Part shown: in pieces, positions 54,637-63,969 of the stretch | How the letters are laid out: every line of letters starts with the position of its first letter | How positions within the stretch are numbered: the stretch's first letter is position 1 | Assembly: GCF_006152065.1 (NCBI RefSeq) | Contig: NZ_VDFW01000001.1 | Span: 310,001 to 374,000, forward strand | DNA length: 64,000 nt | Reading direction: 5' to 3' | DNA from: Amycolatopsis alkalitolerans | GTDB taxonomy: Bacteria > Actinomycetota > Actinomycetes > Mycobacteriales > Pseudonocardiaceae | Made by a program: the position numbers and the translations under genes | Notes under the pieces: model-generated | The model's database searches: none | What the model saw: the letters and a program-made list of their open reading frames with translations, nothing else | What the model was told of the DNA's origin: nothing

Positions 54637-57600
54637 ATGGCCAGGCGCAAGACCCCCACGACGCGCGTCGATCCCAGCGCGTTCGACAACGCGGGCGCGA
54701 ACGTCTTCGACAACCCGGTGAAGACCGAGATGGAGGACTCGTACCTGGAGTACGCGTACTCGGTCATCCACTCGCGGGCGCTGCCCGACGCGCGCGACGG
54801 TCTCAAGCCGGTGCACCGCCGGATCCTGTACTCGATGAGCGAAAGCGGTTACCGGCCGAACCACGCGTACGTGAAGTGCTCGCGCGTGGTCGGTGACGTG
54901 ATGGGCCGCTACCACCCGCACGGCGACAGCGCGATCTACGACGCGATGGTCCGCCTGGCGCAGGACTTCTCGATGAACGCCCCGCTGGTCGACGGGCATG
55001 GCAACTTCGGTAGCCCAGATGATGGACCGGCAGCATCGCGGTACTGCGTCATCGGAGACACGCGCATCCGGCTGGCTGACGGATCGAGCCCACGTATTGC
55101 CGATGTGGTGAACCTGCCTGCCGACTCCGAGGCCGACGCCGACTTCGAAGTCCTCGACAAGGACGGGAAGCCGGTCCATGTGTCGAAGGTGTTCAACTCG
55201 GGCGTCCATCCGACGATCCGCATGACCACCAAGTCGGGTTTCTCGTTGCGCGGCAGTCAGAACCACCTCGTCCTCTGCCTGGAGGCACCGCTCGGCGTGC
55301 CGCTCTTCCAATGGCGGCGGCTCGACGAGGTGAAGTCGGGTGCAGTGGTGTGCATCGCTCGTAACGCCTGGATGCAGGTCGTTCCGACCGCCCGGGAGTA
55401 CATGGTCGGCGTGCTCGCGGGCGCCGGGGTCTCCGAAGGCTTGGATGTCCAGGAGTTCAGCGGCGGCACGGATGCCCTCCGGGCGAGCCCGCTCGCCGAA
55501 TGTGCCGGCCATCAGGCCCGGGACAAAGTCGTGCCGGAGTTCATCTGGAACGGCACTTGGGGAGTCAAGCGCGCGTTCCTGATGGCTGCCTTCGAAGGTG
55601 ATGGCGGCTGCCGTGTCGCCCTTGACGGCTTCACGATCCAATACAGCAGCTACAGTGAACGGCTCGCCTGGGAACTCCAGGAACTGCTCGCCGAGTTCGG
55701 CGTGATCGCCACGCACCGGCAATACACCCGCCCCAACGGCTCGGTCGAGCATCGGCTCGTGGTGTCGGGGCTGCGTAACGTCCGCGCCTTCGCCGAGCGC
55801 GTCGGGTTCCTCAAGACCAAGCAGGCCAAGCTGCAGGAGTTGCTCAAGCGCTCCGGCCTGAGGCCGCACCGCCTCAGCGGTGACCGGGTGCCGTTCGTCG
55901 CCGACTACGTCCGCGGTGCGCTCGACTTCGACCGCCGGGGCAGCGGCCGGAAATGGTTGACCCAGCACAACTTCGATCGCATCGAGCGGTGGGAGACCGA
56001 GCGGCTGCGCATCATCGACCACATCGAGGACACCGAGGTGCTGGCGACGATCCTGCCGGTCATGGACTCGGGCTACCGGTTCGAGGAAGTGACCGAGGTC
56101 GCCGCGGCCGAACCTGCCGAGGTCTACTCGGTCCGGGTCGATTCCGACGATCACTCGTTCCTCGCCGGCGGTTTCGTCAACCACAACACCGAGGCGCGTA
56201 TGTCGCCCGAGGCGATGCTCCTCGTGGGCGAACTCGGCGAGGACACCGTCGACTTCCGGCCGAACTACGACGGTTCGCTGCAGGAGCCGTCGGTGCTGCC
56301 GGCGGCGTACCCGAACCTGCTGGTCAACGGCACGTCCGGGATCGCGGTCGGGATGGCGACCAACATGATCCCGCACAACATGGGCGAGGTCATCGGGGCC
56401 GCGCGGTGGCTCATCAACCACCCGGCCGCGAGCCTCGACAAGCTGATGGAGTTCGTGCCCGGTCCCGACCTGCCGACCGGCGGCCTGTTGCTGGGCCTCG
56501 ACGAGGTCCGCAAGGCGTACGAGACCGGCCGCGGCGTGGTCCGCATGCGCGCGAAGGTCGAGATCGGCCCGCTGGAGGGCAGCCGGGGCCGCCAGGCCAT
56601 CACGGTCACCGAACTGCCCTACGGCGTCGGGCCGGAGAAGGTGATCGAGAAGATCACCGACGAGGTCAACAAGTCCAAGCGGCTCACCGGGATCGCGGAC
56701 GTCAAGGACCTCACCGACCGCGAGAACGGCACCCGCCTGGTCATCGAGTGCAAGGTCGGGGTGAACCCGCAACCGCTGCTCGCGGACCTGTACCGGCTGA
56801 CGCCGCTGGAGCAGTCCTTCGGTATCAACAACCTGGTGCTCGTCGAAGGGCAGCCGCGGACGCTCGGGTTCAAGCAGTTGCTGGAGGTCTTCCTCTCGCA
56901 CCGCTACGAGGTCGTCACGCGGCGGACCCGGTACCGGCGGCGCAAACGCGAGGAGCGGTTGCACCTGGTCGAGGGTCTGCTGATCGCGCTGCTGGACATC
57001 GACAAGGTGATCCGGCTGATCCGCAACAGCGAGAACGCGCAGGAGGCCAAAGACGGCCTGATGAAGCGCTTCAAGCTGTCCGAGATCCAAGCGACGTACA
57101 TTTTGGACACCCCGCTGCGGCGGCTGACCAAGTACGACAAGCTGGAACTGGAAGAGGAACAGGACAGGCTGCGCGACGAGATCGCCGAGCTGACCAAGAT
57201 CCTCGAGGACGACCGGGAGCTCAAGCGGGTCGTCTCGGCCGAGCTGGCCAAGATCGCCAAGGAGTTCCGCACCGAACGGCGCACCGCGCTGATCGACGGG
57301 GATCTCAAAGAGGTGCTCGCGGCCTCGCAGCCGGCGGGCCCGCGCGAGGTCGCGGACGACCCGTGCCAGGTGATCCTCTCGGCCACCGGGCTGGTCGCGC
57401 GCTCGGCCGCCGAGTCCGAGGAGGCCCCGGAGGGCCGCCTTCGCCACGGGCGCGTCAAACACGACGCGGTCGCGGCCCTCGTGCACTCGACGGCACGAGG
57501 CCAGGTCCTGCTGATCTCGAACCGCGGGCGGGCGTTCAAGATCGACGTGCTCCCGTTGCCCGTGCTGCCGGAACAGGCGGGCACGGTGTCGATGCGCGGT

Positions 57601-58266
57601 GGGATGGCCGCGCGTGAACTGGCGCCGCTGGACAACGGCGAGAAGGTCATCGGGATCGCCCCGCTCGGCGAGCAGGCGGCCGATTCGCCCGGGGTCGCGC
57701 TGGGTACCCGCCAGGGCGTGGTGAAGGTGTGCGCGCCCGAATGGCCGGTGCGAGCGGACGAGTTCGAGATCATCAGCCTCAAGGACGGCGACGAGCTGGT
57801 CGGCGCCACCTGGCTGACCAACCGGAACGAGACGCTCGCGTTCGTCACGTCGGACGCGTCGCTGCTGAGGTTGTCCGTGTCGCTCGTGCGCCCGCAGGGG
57901 CTCAAGAGCGCCGGCATGGCGGGGATCAAGCTCGTGCCGGACTCGCACGTGGTGTTCTTCGGCGCGGTCCGCACGGACGATCAGGAACACGGTGAGCCGA
58001 TGGTCGTGACGGCGACCGGGCAGACGGTGAAGACGACCCCGTTCGCCGAATACCCGGCGAAGGGCCGCGCGACGTCAGGCGTGCGTGCGCACCGGTTCCT
58101 CAAGGGTGAGCACGCGGTGACGGTGGCGTGGATCGGTCCGCGACCGGCGGGTTCGGCTCGCAACGGGGATCCGGTGGAGCTGCCCGAGCCGACCGTCCGC
58201 CGCGACGGGTCCGGTGCCGCTCATCCGGGGCCGGATGTCGTCGGTCACCTCATCGAGCGCGGATGA
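54637..58266 (+). CDS. parC: DNA topoisomerase IV subunit A-like, intein-containing precursor
   Basis: A 1209-residue precursor; 828 residues remain after splicing. The breakage-reunion domain shows [41 protein letters not shown] and SRY with the catalytic Tyr at residue 136. TEARMSPEA resumes after the intein. A long coiled coil (for example [20 protein letters not shown]) and a beta-pinwheel C-terminal domain follow. A canonical gyrase GyrA-box was not seen, favouring topoisomerase IV over gyrase. The intein separates the catalytic Tyr from the next residue, so splicing is essential. Confidence 0.93.
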   Translation: MARRKTPTTRVDPSAFDNAGANVFDNPVKTEMEDSYLEYAYSVIHSRALPDARDGLKPVHRRILYSMSESGYRPNHAYVKCSRVVGDVMGRYHPHGDSAIYDAMVRLAQDFSMNAPLVDGHGNFGSPDDGPAASRYCVIGDTRIRLADGSSPRIADVVNLPADSEADADFEVLDKDGKPVHVSKVFNSGVHPTIRMTTKSGFSLRGSQNHLVLCLEAPLGVPLFQWRRLDEVKSGAVVCIARNAWMQVVPTAREYMVGVLAGAGVSEGLDVQEFSGGTDALRASPLAECAGHQARDKVVPEFIWNGTWGVKRAFLMAAFEGDGGCRVALDGFTIQYSSYSERLAWELQELLAEFGVIATHRQYTRPNGSVEHRLVVSGLRNVRAFAERVGFLKTKQAKLQELLKRSGLRPHRLSGDRVPFVADYVRGALDFDRRGSGRKWLTQHNFDRIERWETERLRIIDHIEDTEVLATILPVMDSGYRFEEVTEVAAAEPAEVYSVRVDSDDHSFLAGGFVNHNTEARMSPEAMLLVGELGEDTVDFRPNYDGSLQEPSVLPAAYPNLLVNGTSGIAVGMATNMIPHNMGEVIGAARWLINHPAASLDKLMEFVPGPDLPTGGLLLGLDEVRKAYETGRGVVRMRAKVEIGPLEGSRGRQAITVTELPYGVGPEKVIEKITDEVNKSKRLTGIADVKDLTDRENGTRLVIECKVGVNPQPLLADLYRLTPLEQSFGINNLVLVEGQPRTLGFKQLLEVFLSHRYEVVTRRTRYRRRKREERLHLVEGLLIALLDIDKVIRLIRNSENAQEAKDGLMKRFKLSEIQATYILDTPLRRLTKYDKLELEEEQDRLRDEIAELTKILEDDRELKRVVSAELAKIAKEFRTERRTALIDGDLKEVLAASQPAGPREVADDPCQVILSATGLVARSAAESEEAPEGRLRHGRVKHDAVAALVHSTARGQVLLISNRGRAFKIDVLPLPVLPEQAGTVSMRGGMAARELAPLDNGEKVIGIAPLGEQAADSPGVALGTRQGVVKVCAPEWPVRADEFEIISLKDGDELVGATWLTNRNETLAFVTSDASLLRLSVSLVRPQGLKSAGMAGIKLVPDSHVVFFGAVRTDDQEHGEPMVVTATGQTVKTTPFAEYPAKGRATSGVRAHRFLKGEHAVTVAWIGPRPAGSARNGDPVELPEPTVRRDGSGAAHPGPDVVGHLIERG
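55045..56187 (+). mobile_element. Large intein in ParC with degenerate LAGLIDADG endonuclease (381 residues)
   Basis: Precursor residues 137-517, between Tyr136 and Thr518, the same site used by mycobacterial GyrA inteins. Block A is [13 protein letters not shown], block [11 protein letters not shown], block [16 protein letters not shown] and block G FVNHN. A DOD-type endonuclease core lies between: [10 protein letters not shown] and [10 protein letters not shown] are its two helices, but the first has GAG where catalytic GDG is expected. Splicing residues look intact; cutting activity is doubtful. Confidence 0.92.
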
Positions 58267-58400
58267 TCCACCCGGGGTAGCCGAGGGTATACGGAAAGCG
58301 AGGTATTTCCCGCTGGTTGGCGGCCGTGGGAGGACGGAGTTACCTTGGCCGAAGTCCCTACGTGAGTTTCCCGAGTTCCGAGGCTGGTTAACCACCGACT

Positions 58401-59954
58401 ATGGCAAGGACGGCGAGCGCGGAAGGCTGGCGTCGCCCGGTCAGTACGGTGACCGACACCCACGCCGACAGCGCGCTGCTGCATCGGGTCTGCCAGGAGC
58501 TACGGGTGGACACCGTCGTGGTCCTGCTGCTGGCACCTGGCGGGCGTGAGCTCGTCGCGTCCGCCGCCGTGGGCATCGAGCTCGAGGTCCGCCACGGCGT
58601 GCGCATCCCGGTCGGCCAGGGCTTCGCCGGGCGGGTCGCCGCCGAGCGGCGGCCGGTGACGCTGGATCGCGTCGACGGCACGACGGTGTTCAACAAGCTG
58701 TTGTGGGAAAAGGGAATCCAGAGCCTGCTGGGGGTCCCGATCCTGGCCGGCGGTGAGGTGGTGGGTGTGCTGCACGTCGGCAGCCTCACACCACGCGAGT
58801 TCACCCAGGAGGACGTCGAAGCCCTGCAGGCCGCGGCGCAAAGCTACGCGTTGTCGATCCGTCTGCAGCAGGCCCAGGCCGCGACGGCGCTGCAGCGCAG
58901 CCTGTTGCCCGCGAACCTGCCGGAGATCCCGTCGCTGGACTTCGCCGCCCGCTACGTGCCCGGCGGCCACTCGAACTTCGCGGGGGACTGGTACGACGTG
59001 TTCTCGCTGCCCAACGGTTGCCTGGGCATCGTGATCGGCGACGTGGTGGGTCACGATCTGCCGGCGGCCGTCGTGATGGGCCGGGTACGCAGCGCGTTGC
59101 GCGCGTACGCGCTCGAGACGACCGACCCGGCCGACGTGCTCACGCGGCTCGACCGCAAGTTGCAGCATTTCGAGCCGGGCATGATGGCCACCGTCCTCTA
59201 TGGCACGCTCGACCCCGGTTTCGACCGGCTTCACCTGTCTTCGGCCGGCCACCTCGCGCCCGTGCTGGCTCGCCGCGGCGCGCCGGCCGAGTTCGCCCAA
59301 CTGACGGTCGATCCGCCGATAGGTACGGTCCGCGAACCGCGGCGGCACACCACCTCGGTGGCGCTGCCGCCCGGCACCGTCGCCTGCTTCTACACCGACG
59401 GTCTCGTCGAGCGCCGCCACGCGCCGATCGAGGCCGGTCTGGAACTGCTTCGTTCGACGGTTGCCGAAGGCCCGGCCGAAGAGGTGTGCACCGGGGTGAT
59501 GTCGGCGCTCATCGGTGACCACGTGCCAGGAGACGACGTCGCACTGCTCGCCGTCCGGCGCGAGGCCGAGATCGGGGCGATGGAGATCGCGGTGTCCGCG
59601 GTACCCGAATCGCTCAAGGACATCCGCTCGGCGATGCGCCGGTGGCTTTCGTCCACGGGGATCGGCGGCGATGTCGGCGGCGATCTCCTGCTGGCGGCTG
59701 GTGAGGCGTGCACCAACTCGGTCGAGCACGCGTACGGCCCGGCCGGCGGTGACGTGCGCGTGCGGCTCGAACGGCTCCGCGGTGAGGTGGTGATCACCGT
59801 TCGGGACAGCGGGCGCTGGCGTCCGGCACGCGGGAAGAACCGCGGGCGCGGGCTGACCCTGATGGGCAAATGCGGTGACGTGCACGTGGAGCGCGGCACC
59901 GAAGGCACCACGGTCGTCATCCGGCGCCGGCTGTGGCCGGAGGGACCGGAATGA
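58401..59954 (+). CDS. GAF-SpoIIE phosphatase-HATPase regulator
   Basis: A 517-residue protein with three domains. A GAF sensor (about 15-155) contains GVRIPVGQGFAGRVAAE. A PP2C-SpoIIE phosphatase (about 165-390) contains GDWYDVFSLPNG, IGDVVGHDLPAAVVMG and YTDGLVERR with the metal-binding aspartates. An RsbW-like HATPase (about 395-510) contains LLAAGEACTNSVEHAYG and RGRGLTLM. Joining phosphatase and anti-sigma-kinase modules in one chain is typical of actinobacterial partner-switching hubs. Its stop overlaps the start of a STAS antagonist. Confidence 0.92.
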   Translation: MARTASAEGWRRPVSTVTDTHADSALLHRVCQELRVDTVVVLLLAPGGRELVASAAVGIELEVRHGVRIPVGQGFAGRVAAERRPVTLDRVDGTTVFNKLLWEKGIQSLLGVPILAGGEVVGVLHVGSLTPREFTQEDVEALQAAAQSYALSIRLQQAQAATALQRSLLPANLPEIPSLDFAARYVPGGHSNFAGDWYDVFSLPNGCLGIVIGDVVGHDLPAAVVMGRVRSALRAYALETTDPADVLTRLDRKLQHFEPGMMATVLYGTLDPGFDRLHLSSAGHLAPVLARRGAPAEFAQLTVDPPIGTVREPRRHTTSVALPPGTVACFYTDGLVERRHAPIEAGLELLRSTVAEGPAEEVCTGVMSALIGDHVPGDDVALLAVRREAEIGAMEIAVSAVPESLKDIRSAMRRWLSSTGIGGDVGGDLLLAAGEACTNSVEHAYGPAGGDVRVRLERLRGEVVITVRDSGRWRPARGKNRGRGLTLMGKCGDVHVERGTEGTTVVIRRRLWPEGPE

Positions 59955-60292
59955 CCACGGCGAACTTCAGCGCCAGCGTGGACGGGGGCGAGGTCCTGGT
60001 CCGGATCGCCGGCGAGATCGACCTCGCGAACGCCGCCGAGGTCCAGCAGCGGATCCACGCGGTGATCACCAACGACGCGATACGGGTCGTGCTCGACCTC
60101 GCGGGTCTGGACTATCTCGACAGCGCCGGGCTGCATGTGCTGTTCACGCTCGCGGAACGGTTGCGGCTACTGCAGATCGGGCTGGACCTGGTGGTGCCGC
60201 CGGGCGCCCCGGTGCGTCGCGTGGTGGAGTTGTCCGGTCTCGCGCCCGTGGCGCGCGTGCTCCCCGAGCAGGGGCAGCGCCGTTCGTCCTAA
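59951..60292 (+). CDS. STAS-domain anti-sigma factor antagonist
   Basis: A 113-residue STAS protein of the RsbV/SpoIIAA type. GEIDLANAAEVQQRI and LDYLDSAGLHVLF carry the phosphorylatable Ser58 in DSAG. It would be dephosphorylated by the SpoIIE domain and phosphorylated by the HATPase domain encoded just upstream; ATGA overlap couples the two genes. No matching sigma factor gene is adjacent. The 3' end overlaps the convergent dehydratase by four bases. Confidence 0.93.
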   Translation: MTTANFSASVDGGEVLVRIAGEIDLANAAEVQQRIHAVITNDAIRVVLDLAGLDYLDSAGLHVLFTLAERLRLLQIGLDLVVPPGAPVRRVVELSGLAPVARVLPEQGQRRSS

Positions 60293-62013
60293 TGGGAGTC
60301 GCGGGGCACCGCGTGGCCGCGGCGACCGTGCAGGAAGCCGAAGTCGGCCCCGGTGTCGGCCTGCTCGACGTGGTGGGTGTAGAGCCAGGTGTAGCCGCTG
60401 GTCTGGGGGTTGTCCGGGGCTTTCCAGGCTTCCTGCCGCCGGGCGAGTTCGGCTTCGTCGACCTGCAGGGTCAGCGACCGGTTGGGCACGTCGAGGGTGA
60501 TCTCGTCCCCGGTCTGGACCAGGGCGAGCGGCCCGCCGACGGCGGATTCGGGAGTGACGTGCAACACGACGGTGCCGTAGCCGGTGCCGGACATGCGCCC
60601 GTCGCAGATGCGCACCATGTCGGTCACCCCGGCCTTGAGCAGTTTGGCGGGCAGGGCGACGTTGGACACCTCGGGCATCCCCGGATACCCCTTGGGGCCG
60701 GCGCCCCTGATGACCAGGATCGTGTCGGGGGTGACGTCGAGATCCGGGTCGTCCGACACGGCGTGGTAGTCCTCCACGGTGTCGAACACGAGCGCCTGCC
60801 CGGTGTGGGTGAGCAGGTGCGGGGAGGCGGCGGACTGTTTGATCACCGCCCCGCCCGGGGCGAGGTTGCCGGTGAGGACGGCGGTGCCGGTGCCGGCCGG
60901 CTGGAACGGCTCGCCGGTCGAGGTGATCACCTCGGGGTTCCAGTTTTCGGCGCCGGCCACGGTGTCGGCGACGCCGAGGCCGGTGACGGTGACCGGGGCC
61001 GGGTTCAGCAGTCCCGCGTCGAGAAGCTGGCGTTGCACCACCGGCAGGCCCCCGGCGTAGCAGAAGTCCTCCATCAGGAACCGGCCCGAGGGCATCAGAT
61101 CGACCAGCGTGGGCACCTCACGCGCCAGCGCGTCGAAATCGCCGAGCCGCAGCGGAACCTCGGCCCGGCCGGCGATCGCCAGCAGGTGGATGATCGCGTT
61201 GGTCGATCCGCCGATTGCGGCGTTGACCCGGATCGCGTTCTCGAACGCCTCCCGCGTCAAGATCCGTGACGGGCGCAGGTCCTCCTCGACCATCTCCACG
61301 ATCCGGCCCCCGGCATCCTGGGCGATTTCGAACCGGCGCGCGTCCACCGCCGGCCACGTCGCCGACCCCGGCAGCTGCATGCCCAGCGCCTCGGCCATGC
61401 ACGCCATCGTGGAGGCGGTGCCCATCGTCATGCAGTGCCCGTTGGAGCGGGCCATGCAGCCTTCGGCGAAGTAGCACTCCTCCTGGGTCATCCGGCCCGC
61501 TTTGAGTTCCTCCTCGAACTTCCACACATGCGTGCCGGACCCGACGTCCTGGCCCCGGTACTTCCCGTTCAGCATCGGGCCGCCGGTCACCATCACCGCG
61601 GGCAGATCGACGCTCGCCGCGGCCATCAGCATCGCCGGGGTCGTCTTGTCGCACCCGGAGAGCAACACCACACCGTCGAGGGGGTTGGCGCGGATGAGCT
61701 CTTCGACCTCCATCGCCATCAGGTTCCGGTACAACATCGCCGTCGGCCGCATCAACGACTCACCCGTGGACATGGTCGGGAACACCAGCGGGAACCCGCC
61801 CGCGGCCCACACCCCGCGCCGCACCGCGTCCGCGACCCGGTCCAGGTGGGCGTTGCACGGCGCCAGTTCGGACGCGCTCGTCGCGATTCCGATCACCGGG
61901 CGTCCGTCGAACACCCCCGCGCCGAAACCCTGATTCCGCATCCACGAGCGGTAGATCATCCCCGCCCGGCCGGACGCACCGAACCACGCCGCACTACGCC
62001 TCACACCAGCCAC
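60289..62013 (-). CDS. IlvD/Edd-family sugar-acid (or dihydroxy-acid) dehydratase
   Basis: A GTG start after GAGAGGA gives 574 residues. VVLLSGCDKTTPAMLMA and AEGCMARSNGHCMTMGTAST carry the cluster-binding cysteines, and KGYPGMPEVSNV and CDGRMSGTGYGTVVLH complete the family signature. The N-terminal RRSAAWFGASGRAGMIYRSW resembles L-arabonate/D-xylonate-type dehydratases more than IlvD, so a sugar-acid substrate is likely (inference). It is divergent from an MFS transporter and a MarR regulator, consistent with inducible catabolism. Confidence 0.88.
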   Translation of the reverse strand: MAGVRRSAAWFGASGRAGMIYRSWMRNQGFGAGVFDGRPVIGIATSASELAPCNAHLDRVADAVRRGVWAAGGFPLVFPTMSTGESLMRPTAMLYRNLMAMEVEELIRANPLDGVVLLSGCDKTTPAMLMAAASVDLPAVMVTGGPMLNGKYRGQDVGSGTHVWKFEEELKAGRMTQEECYFAEGCMARSNGHCMTMGTASTMACMAEALGMQLPGSATWPAVDARRFEIAQDAGGRIVEMVEEDLRPSRILTREAFENAIRVNAAIGGSTNAIIHLLAIAGRAEVPLRLGDFDALAREVPTLVDLMPSGRFLMEDFCYAGGLPVVQRQLLDAGLLNPAPVTVTGLGVADTVAGAENWNPEVITSTGEPFQPAGTGTAVLTGNLAPGGAVIKQSAASPHLLTHTGQALVFDTVEDYHAVSDDPDLDVTPDTILVIRGAGPKGYPGMPEVSNVALPAKLLKAGVTDMVRICDGRMSGTGYGTVVLHVTPESAVGGPLALVQTGDEITLDVPNRSLTLQVDEAELARRQEAWKAPDNPQTSGYTWLYTHHVEQADTGADFGFLHGRRGHAVPRDSH

Positions 62014-62053
62014 AAGCTGTTCCTCTCTTCGACGACGGCCAGGACAAACATTA

Positions 62054-62068
62054 AATCATTGGATGATT
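62054..62068. promoter_or_regulatory. Inverted repeat AATCAT-TGG-ATGATT
   Basis: A perfect 6-bp inverted repeat with a three-base centre, 41 bases upstream of the dehydratase start. It has the look of a GntR/FadR-type operator. Confidence 0.55.
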
Positions 62069-62085
62069 ACCTGTCCAGAAATAGA

Positions 62086-62120
62086 AGTTGTACTATGCTA
62101 ACTGTTATAGGTGTACAACT
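62086..62120. promoter_or_regulatory. Inverted repeat AGTTGTAC-N19-GTACAACT
   Basis: Perfect 8-bp arms (62086-62093 and 62113-62120) flank an AT-rich centre just before the MFS gene, over its likely promoter. A good candidate site for the MarR regulator at the end of that operon. Confidence 0.6.
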
Positions 62121-62134
62121 ATTTGGGAGCGCTC

Positions 62135-63565
62135 TTGCCGGAGCTGACCTACCGCCGGAAGCTGCTGGTGCTGGCCATCTGCTGCACGAGCCTGTTCGTC
62201 GCGTCGCTGGACAACACGATCGTCAACCTGGCCCTGCCGTCGATCCAGCGTGAGTTCTCCACCCGGGTGTCGAGCCTGCAGTGGACCATCGACGCCTACT
62301 CGCTGGTCCTCGCCAGCCTGCTGATGCTTTCGGGCTCCACCGCTGACCGGCTCGGGCGGCGGCGCACGTTCCAGACCGGCCTCGCGGTGTTCACGCTCGG
62401 CTCGCTGCTGTGCAGCCTCGCCCCGAACGTGGGGCTGCTCATCGTGTTCCGCATGATCCAGGCCGTCGGCGGATCGATGCTCAACCCGGTGGCCATGTCG
62501 ATCGTCACGAACACGTTCACCGATCCGAAGCAGCGGGCGCGCGCGATCGGTATCTGGGGCGCGGTGTTCGGCGTCAGCATGGCGCTCGGGCCGGTCGTCG
62601 GGGGCGCGCTGGTCGACGCGATCGGCTGGCGGTCCATCTTCTGGATCAACGTGCCCATCGGGGTCGCGGCCTTCGTGCTGGCCGCGGTGTTCGTGCCCGA
62701 ATCGCGGGCGGCCCGCGCGCGCCGGGTGGATCCGGTCGGGCAGTCGCTGATCGTCGTGATCCTCGGCAGCCTGACCTACGGGATCATCGAGGCACCGCGC
62801 GCGGGCTGGAGTTCCGCGCAGACGATCGGCTGCTTCGCGCTGGCTGTGCTCGCGGTGGCGCTCCTCGTGCCGTACGAGAAGCGCCGCGAGGAGCCGCTGA
62901 TCGACCCCCGGTTCTTCTCCAGCGCACCGTTCTCGGGGGCGACGCTGATCGCGGTGTGCAGTTTCGCCTGCATGGGCGGGTTCCTGTTCCTCAACGCGAT
63001 CTACCTGCAGAACGTGCGCGGGTACTCGCCGCTGCACGCCGGGTTGCTGACCCTGCCGGCGGCCGCGATGATCCTCGCCCTTTCGCCGGTGTCCGGGCGG
63101 ATCGTCGGCGGCTGGGGGCCGCGCCTGCCGCTCGTGGTCGGTGGCGTGGGCATCGCCGCCTCGGCGCTGATGCTCACCTGGCTGACCGCGCATTCGTCGC
63201 TGGGATTCCTGGTGCTGACCTACTTCGTGTTCGGGGTCGGGTTCGGCATGGTCAACCCGCCGATCACGAACACCGCCGTCGCCGGGATGCCGAGGGAACA
63301 GGCCGGGGTCGCCGCCGCGGTCGCGTCGACGAGCCGGGTGGTCGGCGGTGCGCTGGGTGTCGCCGTGCTGGGCGCGGTGGTGACCTCACGCGTCAGTGGC
63401 CCGATCGAGACCGGATTCGCGGCCGCGAGCCATGCCGCATGGTGGATCATGGCTGGATGCGGAGTCGCGGTTCTCGTGCTCGGGTTCGTGACGACCGGCC
63501 CATGGGCGCGCCGGACGGCGGCGCGGTTCGTCGAAGCGGAGATGCTCGAGGCGGGCGCGCGGTGA
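62135..63565 (+). CDS. DHA2-type 14-helix MFS exporter
   Basis: A TTG at 62135, five bases after GGGAG, is the preferred start; a GTG at 62111 is possible but lies inside an inverted repeat and has no binding site. About 476 residues with 14 predicted helices. LFVASLDNTIVNLALPSIQ is motif D1, STADRLGRRRTFQ motif A and SMALGPVVGGALVDAIGWR the antiporter motif C. It is a drug or metabolite exporter. The following marR gene overlaps its stop. Confidence 0.9.
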   Translation: MPELTYRRKLLVLAICCTSLFVASLDNTIVNLALPSIQREFSTRVSSLQWTIDAYSLVLASLLMLSGSTADRLGRRRTFQTGLAVFTLGSLLCSLAPNVGLLIVFRMIQAVGGSMLNPVAMSIVTNTFTDPKQRARAIGIWGAVFGVSMALGPVVGGALVDAIGWRSIFWINVPIGVAAFVLAAVFVPESRAARARRVDPVGQSLIVVILGSLTYGIIEAPRAGWSSAQTIGCFALAVLAVALLVPYEKRREEPLIDPRFFSSAPFSGATLIAVCSFACMGGFLFLNAIYLQNVRGYSPLHAGLLTLPAAAMILALSPVSGRIVGGWGPRLPLVVGGVGIAASALMLTWLTAHSSLGFLVLTYFVFGVGFGMVNPPITNTAVAGMPREQAGVAAAVASTSRVVGGALGVAVLGAVVTSRVSGPIETGFAAASHAAWWIMAGCGVAVLVLGFVTTGPWARRTAARFVEAEMLEAGAR

Positions 63566-63969
63566 ACGATGTCGCGGCCCGCGCGTGGGGCCGCATGCTC
63601 GATCTCGTGCTGGAGCGCAACGACCGGCGCAAGGAGGTCGTGGACGCGCTCGGCATGAGTTTCGTGAAGACGAAAGCCCTGCGGCGCCTGGCCGCGCGCC
63701 CGATGACGATGCGGGAGCTGGCCGAGGAGCTGCTGACGGACCGGCCCTATGCGACCGTCCTGGTCGACGACCTCGAACGGCGCGGCCTGGTGCAGCGCGA
63801 AGTCCACCCCGAGGACCGCCGCTCGAAGATCGTCAGCGTGACACCGGCCGGCCGGGCGGTGTCCGACACGTCGGCGCAGATCCTCCAGCGGGCGCCGGCG
63901 TCGCTGCTCGCCCTGCCGGAAGAGGATCTGGCCGCACTGGACCGGATCCTGGCCAGGCTGGCCGAATGA
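63562..63969 (+). CDS. MarR-family transcriptional regulator
   Basis: A GTG overlapping the MFS stop gives 135 residues. TMRELAEELLTDRPYATVLVDDLERRGLV is the recognition helix region (about residues 49-77), and HPEDRRSKIVSVTPAGRA the wing. It probably represses the MFS operon through the repeat at 62086-62120. Bases 63970-64000 after it hold no clear gene. Confidence 0.9.
   Translation: MNDVAARAWGRMLDLVLERNDRRKEVVDALGMSFVKTKALRRLAARPMTMRELAEELLTDRPYATVLVDDLERRGLVQREVHPEDRRSKIVSVTPAGRAVSDTSAQILQRAPASLLALPEEDLAALDRILARLAE

Noticed and set aside
54541-57990. 1149-codon minus-strand open frame over parC
   Set aside because: Pure antisense of parC in a GC-rich genome; composition is Arg/Asp/His/Val-rich with no domain.
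51900-58266. Naming the pair as the housekeeping gyrBA
   Set aside because: The toprim signature EGDSALG and lack of a clear GyrA-box fit topoisomerase IV-type paralogues better; housekeeping gyrase usually lies by dnaA-recF.
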